From: Cokeromyces recurvatus
Lineage: Eukaryota > Mucoromycota > Mucoromycetes > Mucorales > Mucoraceae
Assembly (NCBI RefSeq): GCF_025118155.1
Contig: NW_026251394.1
Span: forward strand, 62,001-126,000
Length of the DNA stretch: 64,000 nt
Direction of reading: 5' to 3'
Shown: positions 1 to 13,439 of the stretch, piece after piece
How positions within the stretch are numbered: position 1 is the stretch's first letter
How the letters are laid out: each line of letters opens with the position of its first letter
Translations under genes and position numbers: made by a program
Notes under the pieces: model-generated
Seen by the model: only the letters and a program-made list of their open reading frames with translations
The model's database searches: none
Told to the model about the DNA's origin: nothing

Positions 1-438
1 AATTATGCTTGTTTCTAATATCCTTCCAAACATAGAGTACCAGTAAGCATAAATTATCCTTCATTAGTATATTAAAAAAAAAAACTAGAGATATTATACA
101 TGTAGGCTTTTACATAACATTTACCCTATCACACTGAATACTTGCCTATAAAATACTTTAGATTGTGAATATCATTCTTCGCTTATACTTTATGTAATAA
201 TAATACAATCATAAACTAGGATAAGAAAACGAAAAAAAAAAAACCAAGATCACTCATTTATCAAATGCACTACTTTTAATCAAACAGAGACAGAGAGAGC
301 AGCTTATAAAAAGCAGTCACCTCTTATTATGCCAGCCTTTTAACTTCTTCTTTTCATTAATGGGTTAATTTAATTAAACTTTCAAGAACACCCACTAATT
401 TAAAGTATAGTTGCTGTGTATAAATTATCATTATTAAT

Positions 439-485
<47 letters not shown>

Positions 486-714
486 CCAACTTGTTGTAAG
501 ACCATCTTCATTATGTTTTACTTTAAAAAAACTCAGTATATGCCACGGCAGCTGTTGATTGGTTAATTTAGAAATAAATATAAATAAAGGTGTATACTTG
601 TCAATATCAAGGGGGGGAGGGAGCGAATGTAAAAGGGACTTTTAAATCCATTACAGAAACACATTTTTCTCTTCTTCTTCTTTTTTTTTCTCTTTTCCTA
701 CTTATATTTCCATA
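1..714. other. Intergenic, AT-rich, with 45-nt poly-T run
   Basis: No convincing coding sequence on either strand. The notable feature is an uninterrupted run of 45 T at 441-485. A G-rich patch (ggggggg at about 611-617) and a pyrimidine-rich stretch at 665-705 lie just upstream of the first gene and probably belong to its promoter or 5' leader; that is inference. Confidence 0.6.
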
Positions 715-2221
715 ATGATGACAGAAGCTGCAAATACCACTACAGAAGAATCCACTCAACAACAACAACAACAACAACAACAAGAAGAATATCAAGATCG
801 TTTCCTTGAAGGTTCTCAGCGTGTTGTCCCTTACGATCTTTTAGAAGCGCGTGGAAATGCGGATAAGGTCAACGATCCTGATGCACTCATTTATAAACAG
901 GCTAAAGACCTTTTCCGTAAAGGTTATGAGCTTTGTATGACTATTCCTCGCTCCCTTGATGATGATGTACTTGAAAAGTATGAAGATGATATTAAAGAGG
1001 CCTCTGAAACAATGGTTGAAGCTTGGTTAATGGATGATAATGCTGCTCCTATGTCTGAACGTATCTTAATTCTCGGTCAACAATATGAAAAGGTCTTGTT
1101 AAAAAATATCCCTGAAGAGCAAAAGGAGGGCTTTTTTGTAAGGGATAGTTTATTATTTTCTGCTTGGATTTTATTAGTAGGTAGACAATTTAAGCATTGG
1201 TAAGTAAAGGATTTATTAGGTCATATATATCCACATGCTTTAACATTTATACATAGTGTTACTACATTGACACTGGCTATTGATACTTATCCTGACCTTC
1301 CTGCACGTGTCTTTTTCCTTCGTGCCTCATGTTATCTTTCTTTAGGAAAACTTAGGTATGTGTTCTATTCATAAGTATTTGTGCATGTGAGTGTGAGTGT
1401 GAGTGTGAATATATATATTTGTATATATATATATGTGTGTGTGTATTTTACGTATACATATGTTATGCATGTGTACAATTAAATCGTTCGTTGGCAAAAA
1501 AAAAAAAAAAAAAAAAAAATTACTACAAATTTCCTTTGTATGGCATAAATTCTTATACATATTTTGTTATAGACTTGGTATTAAGGATTTGGAAAAGGCA
1601 TTAGAAAAAGACCCTAAATCTGCTGTTATTCATTTCGTCCTTGGTTCTGTCTATCTTTCTATGGACAATGAACGTGAAAATGCCATTAAACAATACAAAC
1701 TCTTCTTACAACAGGGTTGTCCCAATACGATTGACTATGTTCATGCCCTTTATGCCCTTTCATTATTACTTCACTCTCATAAAAAACGCAAATCAGAAGC
1801 TGCTGATTATTACAAACGAGCCAAGGAATCTGAAAAGAAATTTGAGGAACTTTATGGCACTCATACCGGCCTTAGCGAGACTAAGCGAGATGCCATTTTG
1901 GCTTTTGAAGAACGTAACGAAGCTGAACGTCTCATTGCACTTTACACACCTACTAAAAACAAATTACTACAACAAGAAAAGATCCAAAAATTAATTGAAT
2001 CAGGCATCTTAAATACATCCTATCCACCTGATCCTAAACGCTGTTCACATTGTGCTGCTACCCACTTGAAGGATAAACCTAATGTGCCACTTATGGCCTG
2101 TGGCGCATGTCGTCACATTTGGTATTGTTCTCGTGAATGTCAAGTGGCCGATTATAAAGCAATGCATAAATCCCAATGTAAAAAAATGCAAGCTGCAAAG
2201 ACTCAACAAGAACAAAAATAA
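715..2221 (+). CDS. TPR-like, MYND zinc-finger protein
   Basis: Three exons by splice signals and phase: 715-1199, 1257-1355, 1573-2221 (410 aa). The first intron (1200-1256, donor GTAAGT) is 57 nt and removes an in-frame stop at 1201; the second (1356-1572) holds TG/TA repeats and a poly-A run. An N-terminal poly-Gln tract (about residues 16-24) precedes helical repeat-like sequence resembling tetratricopeptide repeats (for example the stretch around KDLEKALEKDPKSAVIHFVL). The last 50 residues form a MYND finger: CSHC, CGAC, CSREC and a final HKSQC supply the Cys/His ligands. MYND domains usually mediate protein-protein contacts. No SET domain is visible, so it is not an obvious SMYD methyltransferase. 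The function is otherwise unknown. A second ATG follows the first directly. Confidence 0.85.
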
Positions 2222-3192
2222 ATGTATTGGAATTTCTCACTCATCCCCTTAGCAGTTACTTCTTCCCTCCCCTTCCCCTCTTCCACACTTTCGTTCATCT
2301 TTTCCATTCTATAGCCGCATATCTTTTACTTACGTCTGTTATTATATAATCAGCAATAAAATATATGTACATGTATATGTATATAAATATATGTGTATAC
2401 ATACATACATACATACATCCTATTTTCTGTATGTGCTATATATATATATATATATCTATAAGTTAGTAAGATGCATTGCCAAGATGACTGCAAAAAAAAA
2501 TATCATCAGTAATCGAACTTTGCTTTTATGTAAATAATGGAAATAAATAAAAATGTCCAAAAATTATAGATTTCATAATATTTGAACATAATAATCGCGT
2601 CTCAACTCCATTAACAAAATAAAGTAAGGAAACAACAATCAACATTGCTATTAGTAAGGATGAAAGCCTACACAACTATTAAAAAGAGCCATGTAATTTT
2701 GATAGTCTTGTTTTCAGAGACTATACTTGTTGAGTTACTATTCCCATACATGTTGTACGTGCAGTAGAACAAATAGAAACAAATACATAAGAGATAGATA
2801 GATAGATGTATATCTGTATTTTGTCATCACTCATCTAGAATGTAATAAAATTATGTGTATTGGAATGCAAGCTTCATACAAAATCTTTATTGGTAATAAG
2901 TTGAATGAAAATGTTGAATACCATTGAGAGTCATACTTCCACGATGAAGGTTGAATACTATACTATCGTCATTAGTTTATTACTCATATTTTACTTTTTT
3001 TTTTAAAAAAAAATGGCAGGGTCTAATTCTTCTTCTACAACTCAAAGTAACTAAGCAAGTAAAGAAAGAAATAATAGGAAATTTATTTTAACTTAATAAC
3101 AAAACTAATTTTTTTTTTTTTTTTTTTTTAAAGGGTATATTTACATTTTATTTACAAAATAATAAAAAAAAAAAGAAACAAAGAAAAAGAAC
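2222..3192. other. Intergenic between convergent genes
   Basis: Lies 3' of the MYND gene and 3' of the Ase1-like gene on the opposite strand. It contains CATA and TA microsatellites (2395-2460), a GATA run near 2793-2808 and a T9/A9 foldback near 2996-3013. No ORF or RNA gene was recognised. Confidence 0.5.
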
Positions 3193-5062
3193 TCAGTTTC
3201 TTTGTTTCTATTAAATATAAAAATGTTAGTTTAATTTGTATGTGAAATAGTTGTAAATCAAAAAAAAAAAAAATATTACCTTTGAACAATTTGGGGATGA
3301 GTTTTCATCCCCAAATTGTTGTTTCCTCTTTGGAGGTGCCGGCGAGGATTGCCCAGAAGCAGGAGAAGACCCTGGCTTCTTGATTGGATAAGGCGCTTTG
3401 AAAATCGGTTTGGCCACCTTATCCAACCTGTCTTTTCCTGCTTCTGGTAAGGTGACGGCCTTGGGCTTCTTTGTTGAGGGGGCCGCCACCTTCTTCTGGA
3501 GCTTAGGACGCTTGCAATCCTCGCCAAAGAGCACCTCCAAATAGGACTTTGTGTACATCATGAAAGCAGCACCTGTTCGTTCTTGATATTCGACAAGTGC
3601 TGCTTTCAATGCCTTGGTTGCGATGGGGAGTTCCTTGTTGATAAGGTTCCTGGTTTTTTCTTCTTGCAGAAGGTAACCAGGACCGTATTTGTTTTTGAAG
3701 TCAAACAAGCGATCAGGGTTACTTGTCGCAGCTAAGAATTTTCTTTGTTCCTGTTGAAGTTTGCTGTATCTTTGGATACGAGTGGATAACAAGGAACTAT
3801 CCTGAATTTTTGCTTGAAGGTGTTGAACTTCTTTTCTTAGCTGGACAAGTACCTGATCACTTGTTTCATTTGTGAATGCAGGACTAAATGTGTATCTTTG
3901 TTCTTCACTATAGCAAAGTTGATCCCAAAGGTTTTCAAGTTCTTTACGTTCTGTTTCAATAAATTCACCAAGACGTTGATCTTTTTCTTGGGTTCTTTTT
4001 TTAAGCTCATTTTCCAACTAGATAAAATAGTATTGGTTAATTCATCATCTGGATATGTGTATGTGTCAATTAAATACTTACAATATGAATATTATCAACA
4101 TTTAAGCTTTTACTCTTCATTAAGAATGTATTCACTTCTTCTTCAGGAACATTCAACATTTGCCAGAGAGGCTTCAATAATTCAATGATTTCTTCTTGAT
4201 TATACAAAATAGTCTGTCTTTGACGTTTCAATTCAGTTAAACGAGCAGTTAAATAATCTTCAAAGGCATCAGAGGCTATATTATCAATGTCTTGATCAGT
4301 TAAAGAGGATTCTTCTGTTGATTGCTTTGATGCTAGTTTATTATAAAATTCAATGATAAATTGATCTCTTTCATTTTGAGCTTGCAAGCCTAATTCTTGT
4401 AACAATTGGACTAGTTCACCAGATAAATGAAAGGCAGTTTCTTTTCTTGACATTAATTTTTCTTCACAGCGTGCAATTTCATCTTCCAAGGCAGCAGTAG
4501 TAATGTTTGAAACATCAGTAAGTTCTTCATATTCCAATAATTCATTTGTATTAGCAAAGCTAGGCATTATATTTTGGAGCTTTTCCAATTTAGATCGCAA
4601 TTCTATATCAGATAAGAAAAAAAAATTAATAATTAAAAAAAAAAAAAAATATATTAAAAAAAAAAAATTACCTTTGACTTGCAAAAGTCTTTCGTTGTAA
4701 CGATGTTCAACGCCTTGTTTTTCATTTTTGAAATTATTCAAATTTTCCAATAAAGACTTGTTTGTATCCAAGTGAGCTTCATCAGTGGCAAATTCACCCA
4801 TCTTTTGCTTATATAAGAAGATCTGTTTTTGAACATTGTTGATCTCTTGCAATAACTGTTGCTTTTCAGTGGTAGCAGTAGTGATCTCTTGATCAATAAG
4901 TTGAAGAGTGCTTTCCATGATTACTTGTTGTTTTTGTTTCTTTTGATTGTCATCAAGACCAATTTCATTATGCAACGTGTCAAGTGCATTGAATTGAGTT
5001 TGGAAATGAGAGAACATCTCTTGAAGAGAGTTAAAGACGAATTGAGAAGAGTTTGAGCTCAT
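3193..5062 (-). CDS. ASE1: Ase1/PRC1/MAP65-family microtubule-bundling protein
   Basis: Exons on the minus strand: 5062-4672, 4602-4082, 4017-3280, and probably a short last exon 3207-3193 (K-Q-R-N-stop), about 554 aa. If the last donor (GTAATA at 3279) is not used, the frame runs on to a stop at 3226. The start is placed at ATG 5062 (MSSNSSQF) because the longer frame upstream is low-complexity leader. Long coiled-coil regions fill the first half. The middle has the family hallmark: the acidic/aromatic ELENLWDQL segment, followed by a spectrin-like region with KYGPGYLLQEEK. A basic Pro/Ser/Lys-rich tail follows. Proteins of this family cross-link antiparallel microtubules in the spindle midzone and support anaphase and cytokinesis. 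Identity rests on family pattern, not on a search. Confidence 0.85.
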
Positions 5063-5821
5063 CGTAAGCAAGATAAAAGTTAAGAGTAAGTAAAATTTAA
5101 AGAAGAGAATTTTGAAAGATGTTTGATTTTTTGAAGCTTTATAAAAAATAATTTGTATAAGGAAAATCAATAATGAGAAGAAGGAAAAAAAAAAAAAAAA
5201 AAAATAGCTTTTTTCCCCTCTTTTATTCTAATTTTCATGACATTTTTTTTGAAGAACCGACTATCAATTGTTTATATAATACTCCTTAAAACCCTAACAG
5301 GTTTAATGATTGCTTATAAATAAACTTGGCGAATCTAAGCAATAAAAAAGAAAATCTAGAATAAACTTTAAAAAAAACAATAACAATAACAACAATAACA
5401 ATTTAATTTTTATTTCCTAAAGCAATTAAATGCATTTTCTATCTTTCAAATCTTTCTTATCTGTTGTATTCAATCCTTCTAAAGCTTTATGAATGTTTAA
5501 TGAATGACTTTTTTATTTTTTTATTTTTCGCTTTTGATAGCTTTGATTTCATTAAAAGGTCATTTAGATAAGCATGTACCTTTAAGGCTATTGTTTAAAT
5601 TGGTTATCTAAGGATAAATCTGTTTCAGAGTTTTAACAGAACAACACCTATTTGCGTGTAACATTAACAGTTGGTCTATTTCAAACATCGTCATTTCAAT
5701 AAAGTCAAATTAAACAACAAACAAGTATAAACTACAAATTTATCTCATAAAAAAAAAGAAAGATAAAGAAAAAAAAGAGATAAAAAGCAAAGTAAACTTT
5801 TATTGACTTCTTTATTATAAC
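5063..5821. other. Divergent promoter region, no gene seen
   Basis: AT-rich spacer between the minus-strand Ase1-like gene and the plus-strand unknown gene. It contains an A20-type run at about 5187-5204 and an AACAAT repeat near 5380-5400. Probably a shared promoter region; no specific sites recognised. Confidence 0.4.
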
Positions 5822-6574
5822 ATGGCTACCATCAAAGTCAATGAAGTATGTGTTATAAAAGTACATGTTTGTGCTCCCAATATGTTTATCTTTTACTAAC
5901 TTTATTATTTAAAATCTATCTTTTTTTCTCTTTCTTTCTTTCTTACTTTATTTATTTAAAATGATAGAACGTCGAGTGAATAGCTTACGTTGGTCTCGAA
6001 CTTTGGGTAGAATTCAAAACAATAATTCACTAATAGATAATAACATAGTACAAAGGTTTACAATACATACATACATATTTATTATGATTAACAAACAAGT
6101 AATTAATTTTTTTCTTAAAAAAAAATATATATGTATATATATATTACCCCTATAATACACTTAGTGATACACATCCGTCTGATAATTGGAAACAATCATG
6201 GCCTGCACAACAAGGTGAATTAAATGCAGTGCCAAGAACAAGAAATAATTCACTTATTCCAGTAGAACTCATGATGAATAATAGTGGAGAAGGTGGTAGA
6301 GAATGTGTTGCGTTAGCAACCATATTTGGTGTACCTGAATACATATGACTCTAAAGTCTTTTGGGAAAGACAACGTGATGAATCAAAAAATAAGCCAGTC
6401 CAACAACATCCTATTATTATTTCTGTTAATCATGAATTAGACCCAAATCAAACGTTATCAAAACTTGATATTGAACACAACGAAATTCGATCTAAATTGT
6501 TTATTTCGTCCTATATGGGCTCTGTAGATTCTAATGATCCTTTTAAAGACTCCATCCTTTATATATTAATTTAG
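5822..6574 (+). pseudogene. Unknown gene, possibly frameshifted
   Basis: Coding-like sequence in pieces. A short first exon (5822-5845, MATIKVNE, followed by GTATGT) may exist but does not join in frame to the next segment. A segment from ATG 5961 to 6055 (containing RRVNSLRWSRTLGRI) has a possible donor at 6056 and acceptor at 6164. Segment 6165-6346 continues in phase and ends in VPEYI-stop. Coding resumes directly in another frame (DSKVFWERQRDESK, up to 6574). A single extra base near 6344-6349 would explain the shift. The region between is too short for an intron. I recognise no domain with certainty. It could be a small real gene with a sequencing error or a decaying gene. Confidence 0.4.
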
Positions 6575-6604
6575 CAAGACGATATGAAAACTGTATATTT
6601 TATT

Positions 6605-6644
6605 GTATTTTATTTTATTTTTTATTTATTTTTTTTTATTTTAT

Positions 6645-6706
<62 letters not shown>

Positions 6707-6722
6707 TTTTATTTTATTTTTT
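6605..6722. repeat. T/A-rich tandem repeat (TTTTATTTT type)
   Basis: About 118 bp made almost only of T with regularly spaced A. The period is about 15-16 bp (T8 A T4 A T2 type), roughly six to seven copies. It abuts the spermidine synthase stop codon (6728) and lies between convergent transcription units. On the minus strand it would be an A-rich 3' region. Confidence 0.8.
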
Positions 6723-6727
6723 CCTCT

Positions 6728-7802
<1,075 letters not shown>

Positions 7803-8830
7803 CTTTTAGTATTTATTGAACAAGTAAAAAAAGAAAGGTGTGAAAAAAACTGAACAAGAAAAAAGTTTTTTATTTGTTTATCTTGATAGTCTTTGTGACT
7901 TGTTTTACTGATACCTGTCAAGTAGATAACCTATTTTTTTTTTTTTTTTTTTTTTTTTTGAATCTATGCATAATTTCTTGATTTTTTGAATTATACCCTG
8001 ACAGAATACATTGATGACAGTGCTTTCTTAAAAAATATTACAAACTATATTGCATTTTAAATTCTAGATTCAAGTACATGGTTTGTTATGATATTTCAAA
8101 TAAGTTATATTTGGATCCAAAGTCTTTAACAAATGTGTTCGTATTATATAAAGTTGTTATTTCTTTATGAGTCGGCCTTCGCCATATTCTAGCTAACACC
8201 AGGAGTGCTAGTGCTTTGGAATAAATGATTAACGAATGGCTGGGCTTTGACCTTGTCATTATTTAGTTGGTTGCCAGTTTAATAGAAATAAGGCAATCAC
8301 CCTTAACAAGTTGAAAAATGAAAGGACCGAAATTGTTACACTTCCTTTCCTTTATAGACTTAAAATTATGCTTATATAGATAATAAATATAGTCATTTTA
8401 ATAAAATGAGTAATAAATTAGAGCGATTTGAAAAGTAATGTTTAAAAGTAGTTGATTATGCTGCTTTCATATACTAGATGTAAGGTAAGATTTGTGCTAC
8501 AATAAACAGTGAAAAAGAAAAAAAAAAAAAAATTGGGCCCTTTTTTTTTTCATCAAAACTCAGAGGGGGGGGGAGACACGACTATTTATAATATGTATCA
8601 TATCTTGTTTTCAAAGCATGAAATTTTGTTTGATTAGAAAACTATATATTTTACTTATAACTTAAAAAAAAAAAAAAGCATCTAAAATAATAATTCACAT
8701 CATCCAACAAAAAAGGGGTAAACAAAGCATTTGAATTTCATTTTTTTTTCGATTCATATAGAAAAAAAAGAAAAAAAAAAAGAAAAGAAATTAATAAATG
8801 ACTAAATTCAAAGTGTAAACTTCTACTATT
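7803..8830. other. Intergenic, divergent promoters of SPE3 and HAD gene
   Basis: No gene seen. It contains a T26-type run at about 7934-7959, poly-A/poly-T blocks near 8516-8552 and a G-rich patch (8564-8573). A less AT-rich stretch at about 8170-8290 has short stop-broken frames and could be an old repeat remnant, but nothing identifies it. Confidence 0.4.
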
Positions 8831-9795
8831 ATGCTATTCACAGGTCGTTCATTATTACAAAAAATGTCAGTAGCAAGTATATCTAATCAACAGCTTAATT
8901 ATTCTGTATTGCCTTTAATCTTGATTGATTTTGATCAGACCATAACACAACATGATACCATTGCTTCTTTAGGTCAGTTTGCTCTTTCTTTTGCACATTC
9001 TTCAATACCTTGGTCCTTTTTTACCGATGCTTATCTTCAAGACTATCGCAATCATCGCAATTACCTAGAGACACATCAAAGACATTGGCCTAATAATTTC
9101 AAAGCCTTCATAGATCAATTGAATAGCTATCGCCATGTTGAACTTGCCTCTCTTCAACGTGTCAGTCAGCATAATGTCTTTAAGGGCCTTTCTCATCATG
9201 ATTTAGTTATGGCAGGTCGACAATTAAGTACAACCGAGCTACAGCCAGGACTTATCACTACTTTATTAAGTCAAACATATTATCAACCTCAAATTCGCAT
9301 TATTTCTTTAAATTGGTCTAAAGACTGGATAATGGGATTCTTAAAACATCATTTACCTACCCTTACAAAAGAACAAATATTTAGTAACGATCTTCGATTT
9401 AATGAACAAGGAATTTGTACAGGAGAAATTGAAGCATCCATTTTAACAGCTAGTGACAAACAGCACATCATTCAAGGCCTTAAAAAGCAGCTCAAGACGT
9501 TCTACATTGGCGATTCGCTAGGTGACATTGAAGCTTTAGGTAAAATAAGTCAAGTAATCAAAGGAGACATGGGTAATTTTATAAAAAAAAACTTTTATCT
9601 TTTATAGTTGAAGCAGATATTGGCATCATCATTGGAAAAGACAAAGGATTAATAGATGCACTTGCTCGTTATAATTATCATCCAGAGGAAGATGTATCAA
9701 AATCAAGTAAATTATATCGCGTGAATCAATGGAATCAAGTTAAACAAATCCTCGATAGACTTTTTTTTCTTTTTAGAATGAATGAAACCATGTAA
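8831..9795 (+). CDS. HAD-superfamily phosphatase (phosphoserine phosphatase-like)
   Basis: Two exons: 8831-9539 and 9608-9795 (298 aa). Removing the 68-nt intron (9540-9607) restores the usual order of the family's last motif, GDSLGDIEAL directly followed by VEADIGIIIG. Motif I is IDFDQTIT (the nucleophile Asp and acid/base Asp of DxDxT); motif III is GDSLGD with its metal-binding Asp pair. The overall pattern resembles the fungal cytosolic HAD group of small hydrolases related to phosphoserine phosphatase, but the substrate cannot be told. A second ATG at 8864 could be the real start; the first 11 residues might otherwise act as a weak leader. The first-exon frame runs on only a few codons into the intron. 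Confidence 0.85.
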
Positions 9796-10028
9796 AAGAA
9801 AAACACATATATACACACACACACACACGCATTATTTATTACCCCTCTCTCTTCCAACCTGATCAACATTTTTCTTATCCTTTCAGCTTTAATTTTAACT
9901 ATTTTTCTACGTAAATTTGAAATAATTCAATTGACTTTGCATAAATTCTGGATTACTCTTTTTTTTTTATTTATAATAATTCAATTTAAAAATTGAAATA
10001 TATTATATAAAAAAGAATGTTAATGCGC
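9796..10028. other. Short convergent intergenic spacer
   Basis: 3' regions of the HAD gene (+) and eL36 (-). It holds a CA dinucleotide repeat at about 9810-9828. Nothing else seen. Confidence 0.4.
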
Positions 10029-10644
10029 TTAATGACGACGAGAAGAGGCAATGACAGCGGTGAGTTCTTCAATCTTCTTCTTAGCACGAAGATAAGAACC
10101 GAGCTAATTAAAAAAAAAATAAACATGAATAAACTTTTTTTTTCGAGACAAATAACAATAAAAAGTTGTAGCTTTATTACCTTAGCCTTACAGAGCTTCT
10201 TGGCACGCTTATCTCTGGAGTTCTTGATCAATTCCATGATACGACGTTCATAGGGAGCGAAACCAGAAACTTCACGAACGATGCTACGAACGAACTTGGT
10301 ACGCTTGGAAGCAGCCTACATTTATATATAAATAAATAAATATATATATATAAAAAAAATAAAGACGAGTGAGTTTATTTGTTGTGAATAGTTTAACAGA
10401 TGAACTATATATTCATATATATATAAATAGATGAATATGTGGGCTGAAAATTGTAAATTGACATGACTTTTCTTAAAAAAAGTATACACATTTATCTCTT
10501 TTCAATATCCATCAATCCATCTAATATATAATTCATTCATATATAATTACATACACCAATCTTGTTAGAAGGCTTGGGCTTAAGTTCACGACGAGTGACG
10601 ATGTGACCCTTGTTGATACCGACGGCAATTCCTGAAGCAGCCAT
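10029..10644 (-). CDS. RPL36: 60S ribosomal protein eL36
   Basis: Three exons: 10644-10555, 10315-10181, 10103-10029 (99 aa, the usual eL36 length). The protein starts [19 protein letters not shown] and has the characteristic [20 protein letters not shown] block, [11 protein letters not shown], and a basic [10 protein letters not shown] tail ending SSRRH. It is a structural component of the large cytosolic ribosomal subunit. The first intron (10316-10554, 239 nt) is long compared with most others in this window; the second is 77 nt. Long first introns are common in ribosomal protein genes. Confidence 0.97.
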
Positions 10645-11189
10645 TTCGATGATGAATAAAATAAGAAAGGAGGAAGGTATATTTAGTGTTGGATTCTATT
10701 TTTTTTTTTTTTTCCCTTGCTACAACACTGTACAGTTTATTCGAATAGGTGTGTACATATAAAGTATATTTTTTGTTTAATTTTAACTCTCCGACGCATC
10801 ATCTCCGGGCCGGGATGACATAAAATTAGACATATTGAATACGGAGGAAGATCAAAGAATGATAAGTTTGAAGCACCTTCCAATTACACAAGACGTACAA
10901 AATATCCTATTTACTTTTCTTTGAGTAAATCTAGTATTAAATTTGAAAAAAAAAGGATACATTATTAAAAAGGAAGAAAAACACTTTATTGGGAGTTACT
11001 AGTTCTTTGAAGCAGCTTATTGATTATTCCCTTTCTGATTACCAAAAGAAAGGAGAGTTTTTTTTTTTCTTACTTTTTTGTTTTATTGTTTCCCCCTTTT
11101 TGAATCTGACACGGGCAAATAAAAAACAAAAATATTTAATCGTACATGCTTTATTTATATTATAAATACACAATTTTTTTTTTTTTTAT
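10645..11189. other. eL36 promoter region, no gene seen
   Basis: Spacer upstream of the eL36 start and downstream of the glutathione synthetase stop. It contains a T18-type run at 10698-10715 and a locally GC-rich patch (ctccgggccggg at about 10803-10814). No ORF recognised. Confidence 0.4.
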
Positions 11190-13103
11190 TTAGACAAGTA
11201 AAGGACTATCAATTACAGCAAAGCCTGCAGCAACACCACCTTCTCGAGTTGTAGTTGCTTTTGTACGTAACAAATGTCCTCCTACCTCATTCAGAATTTC
11301 CTTTTCATCGTCCCTAATAGAATACATGATTATTATTTTTCCCTTTAATCTTATATATATAATAAATACTTACGCAAGGAAAGTACCAAAGATACCGAGT
11401 TCGCTCACAACATCACCCACAATCGTTTTACCTTCCCGAATCATAACATTTTGTAAAGGAGGACTTTTGATTAAATCCATTAAAATATAACTATTGCGCT
11501 CTTCTGGTTTTAATCTTTCAAGTTCTGTCAAGATGTCTTTTCCATATATGTTATGACCACCACCCTCACGTTGAGGTTTCATGACAAAATCATCAGGACG
11601 TTCAAGTGCCATCTTGTAGGCTTTTTGACCAGCTTCAGTCGTACTATCTAAACTATAGAGACCAGCAAATGTATCCCGAATTTCAGAGGTCTTTGTTTGA
11701 ATATAGCGCTCAAGACGATTAGGTTCGGAAAGGACCTGTTGGACCTTTTTGGATCCAACAAGTTGATAGGCCACAGTTGGGCATTTGATGGCTAAGGAAC
11801 GCTCAATAACTAAACGGGCATCCCATTCTGTTTCACTGGGATAGTCCTCGGGCCCATAACCGGCACGGAAATAACTAACAGCAATTTCATACCCATCACT
11901 ATAAAAAATAAATTCATATAAATAATAATGATAATAATAATAAAAAAATTATGTTTACTTTACATTGTTAATGCTTTGCTTTTAGGATTTAATTTAGCTC
12001 GAGTGGCAATATCTTCAAGTGTCAACCTTGTTAATAAAATACCATGCCTACAAATATGAACATGAATAAAAACAACGTTATCAAATTACAAAAAAAAAAG
12101 ACTTACTTTTCTAATAAAGTATATTCAATCCAACGTTGATCAAAAGCATTACGTTCACCAGGTTGAACAATCATGGCAATACGTGCACTATAAAATTTAA
12201 TTTATTAATAAAAACAAAAAAAAAATAATGGAAAAGTGCATACATATATAATATACACTTACTTGGGATTTCCATAATGTTTCCAAGCTAATGCTAATCC
12301 ATTAGCAATTGCTTCAATTGAATTATTTTCAGGCAACTGATCCATTTTAATATGACCTTCTGCATATCCATCTATTGAGGATAAAAGAAAACTAATCGAA
12401 GGAAAAAAAAAAAGTATAAATATACATATTCAGTTGATTTAATAACATGAATGCATTACCGATGAAGTTCGCCTGTTCTTTTACTTAAACTACCAAAACT
12501 AGAAGAAATAGTATTAAATTCGACTTGTTGAATTTTTACTTTTGAATCCTTTGATGTATGTAATAAATAATCATTACGATGAATACCAAGGCTAGCTGTC
12601 TTTCAAGAAAAAAAAAAAAAAAAAAGGGGATTAACTGTCAATAAATTAAACTTTCGAAAAAAAAAAAAAAACTTACTTGCGCAACCCCTTCTTTTTTGAC
12701 AGTTAAATAAATTTGATATAAACGATTCATAAATTCATCCAGTTTTGATAAACTATTTTATTTTGTTTTTGTTTTTTAGTATTAGATCTAAATGTATATG
12801 CATTTCTTTTTCCTTTTTTTAAGCACTTTACGTTTCCATTGTCTCAGAAATCAAATCATCATCTCGACTCATTTTATGAATAAGGGTATTCCAAGTCTGT
12901 TGTAAACTTTTAGCTTTTTCAAATTCTTCAAGTGGAAATGGTGAAGGATAAAGGGCAAAAGGGGCATGCATTACGAAGCTTGTGTTATTAGTAATTTGGT
13001 CCTTTGTAGGTCGGATAACAAGACCATGAGATAATGCCCAATCAATAGCTTCAGTTACGATATTGCCTTCAAGCTCCTTTAATGATATATAATTATCTTT
13101 CAT
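11190..13103 (-). CDS. GSH2: Glutathione synthetase (eukaryotic type)
   Basis: Eight exons: 13103-12832, 12752-12677, 12599-12460, 12391-12263, 12187-12107, 12047-11964, 11898-11374, 11313-11190 (476 aa, matching the family). It joins gamma-glutamylcysteine and glycine with ATP to make glutathione in the cytosol, normally as a homodimer. Seen in order: an N-terminal substrate region (SHGLVIRPTKDQ, APFALYPSPFP), QQVEFNTISSSFGSLS, the KTKRT-type linker, AVSYFRAGYGPEDYPSE, the ERSLAIKCPTVAYQLVGSKKVQQ block, the glycine-rich ATP loop KPQREGGGHNIYG, MDLIKSP, and the C-terminal GGVAAGFAVIDSPL lid. The exon 4 acceptor at 12392 was chosen because the nearer AG gives a stop. Confidence 0.97.
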
Positions 13104-13439
13104 TCCTTTATTTATGTTTGTATATATTTATTATGTCTATAAAGGATAAGAAACGAAAAAAAAAAAAAAAAAAAAAAAGAGAGACTTGTTTATTCCTTGA
13201 TTACTAACAATTCTGTTGAGAGGACTTTAAAAAAAGATCCATATTACAAATTTATACTTACGATTAAAAAAAAATTGAAAAATGACCAATGAGCACATAG
13301 CATTTATATATGCTGTTTTGCCCTAGTCAGATTGCTATAGAAACCCCCTTCTGGGATAAAAGGGAAAATGTTAAAGTGTATGTATAAGTGATGATAATTA
13401 ACTACCAGAAAATCGTTGTTGTATTAAAAGAAGATGATG
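13104..13439. other. Intergenic, no gene seen
   Basis: Promoter side of glutathione synthetase followed by noncoding sequence with an A24-type run (13155-13178). Nothing recognised. Confidence 0.4.

Noticed and set aside
1369..1604. Overlapping short ORFs in TG/TA-rich sequence on both strands
   Set aside because: They lie in the second intron of the MYND gene and consist of low-complexity repeats.
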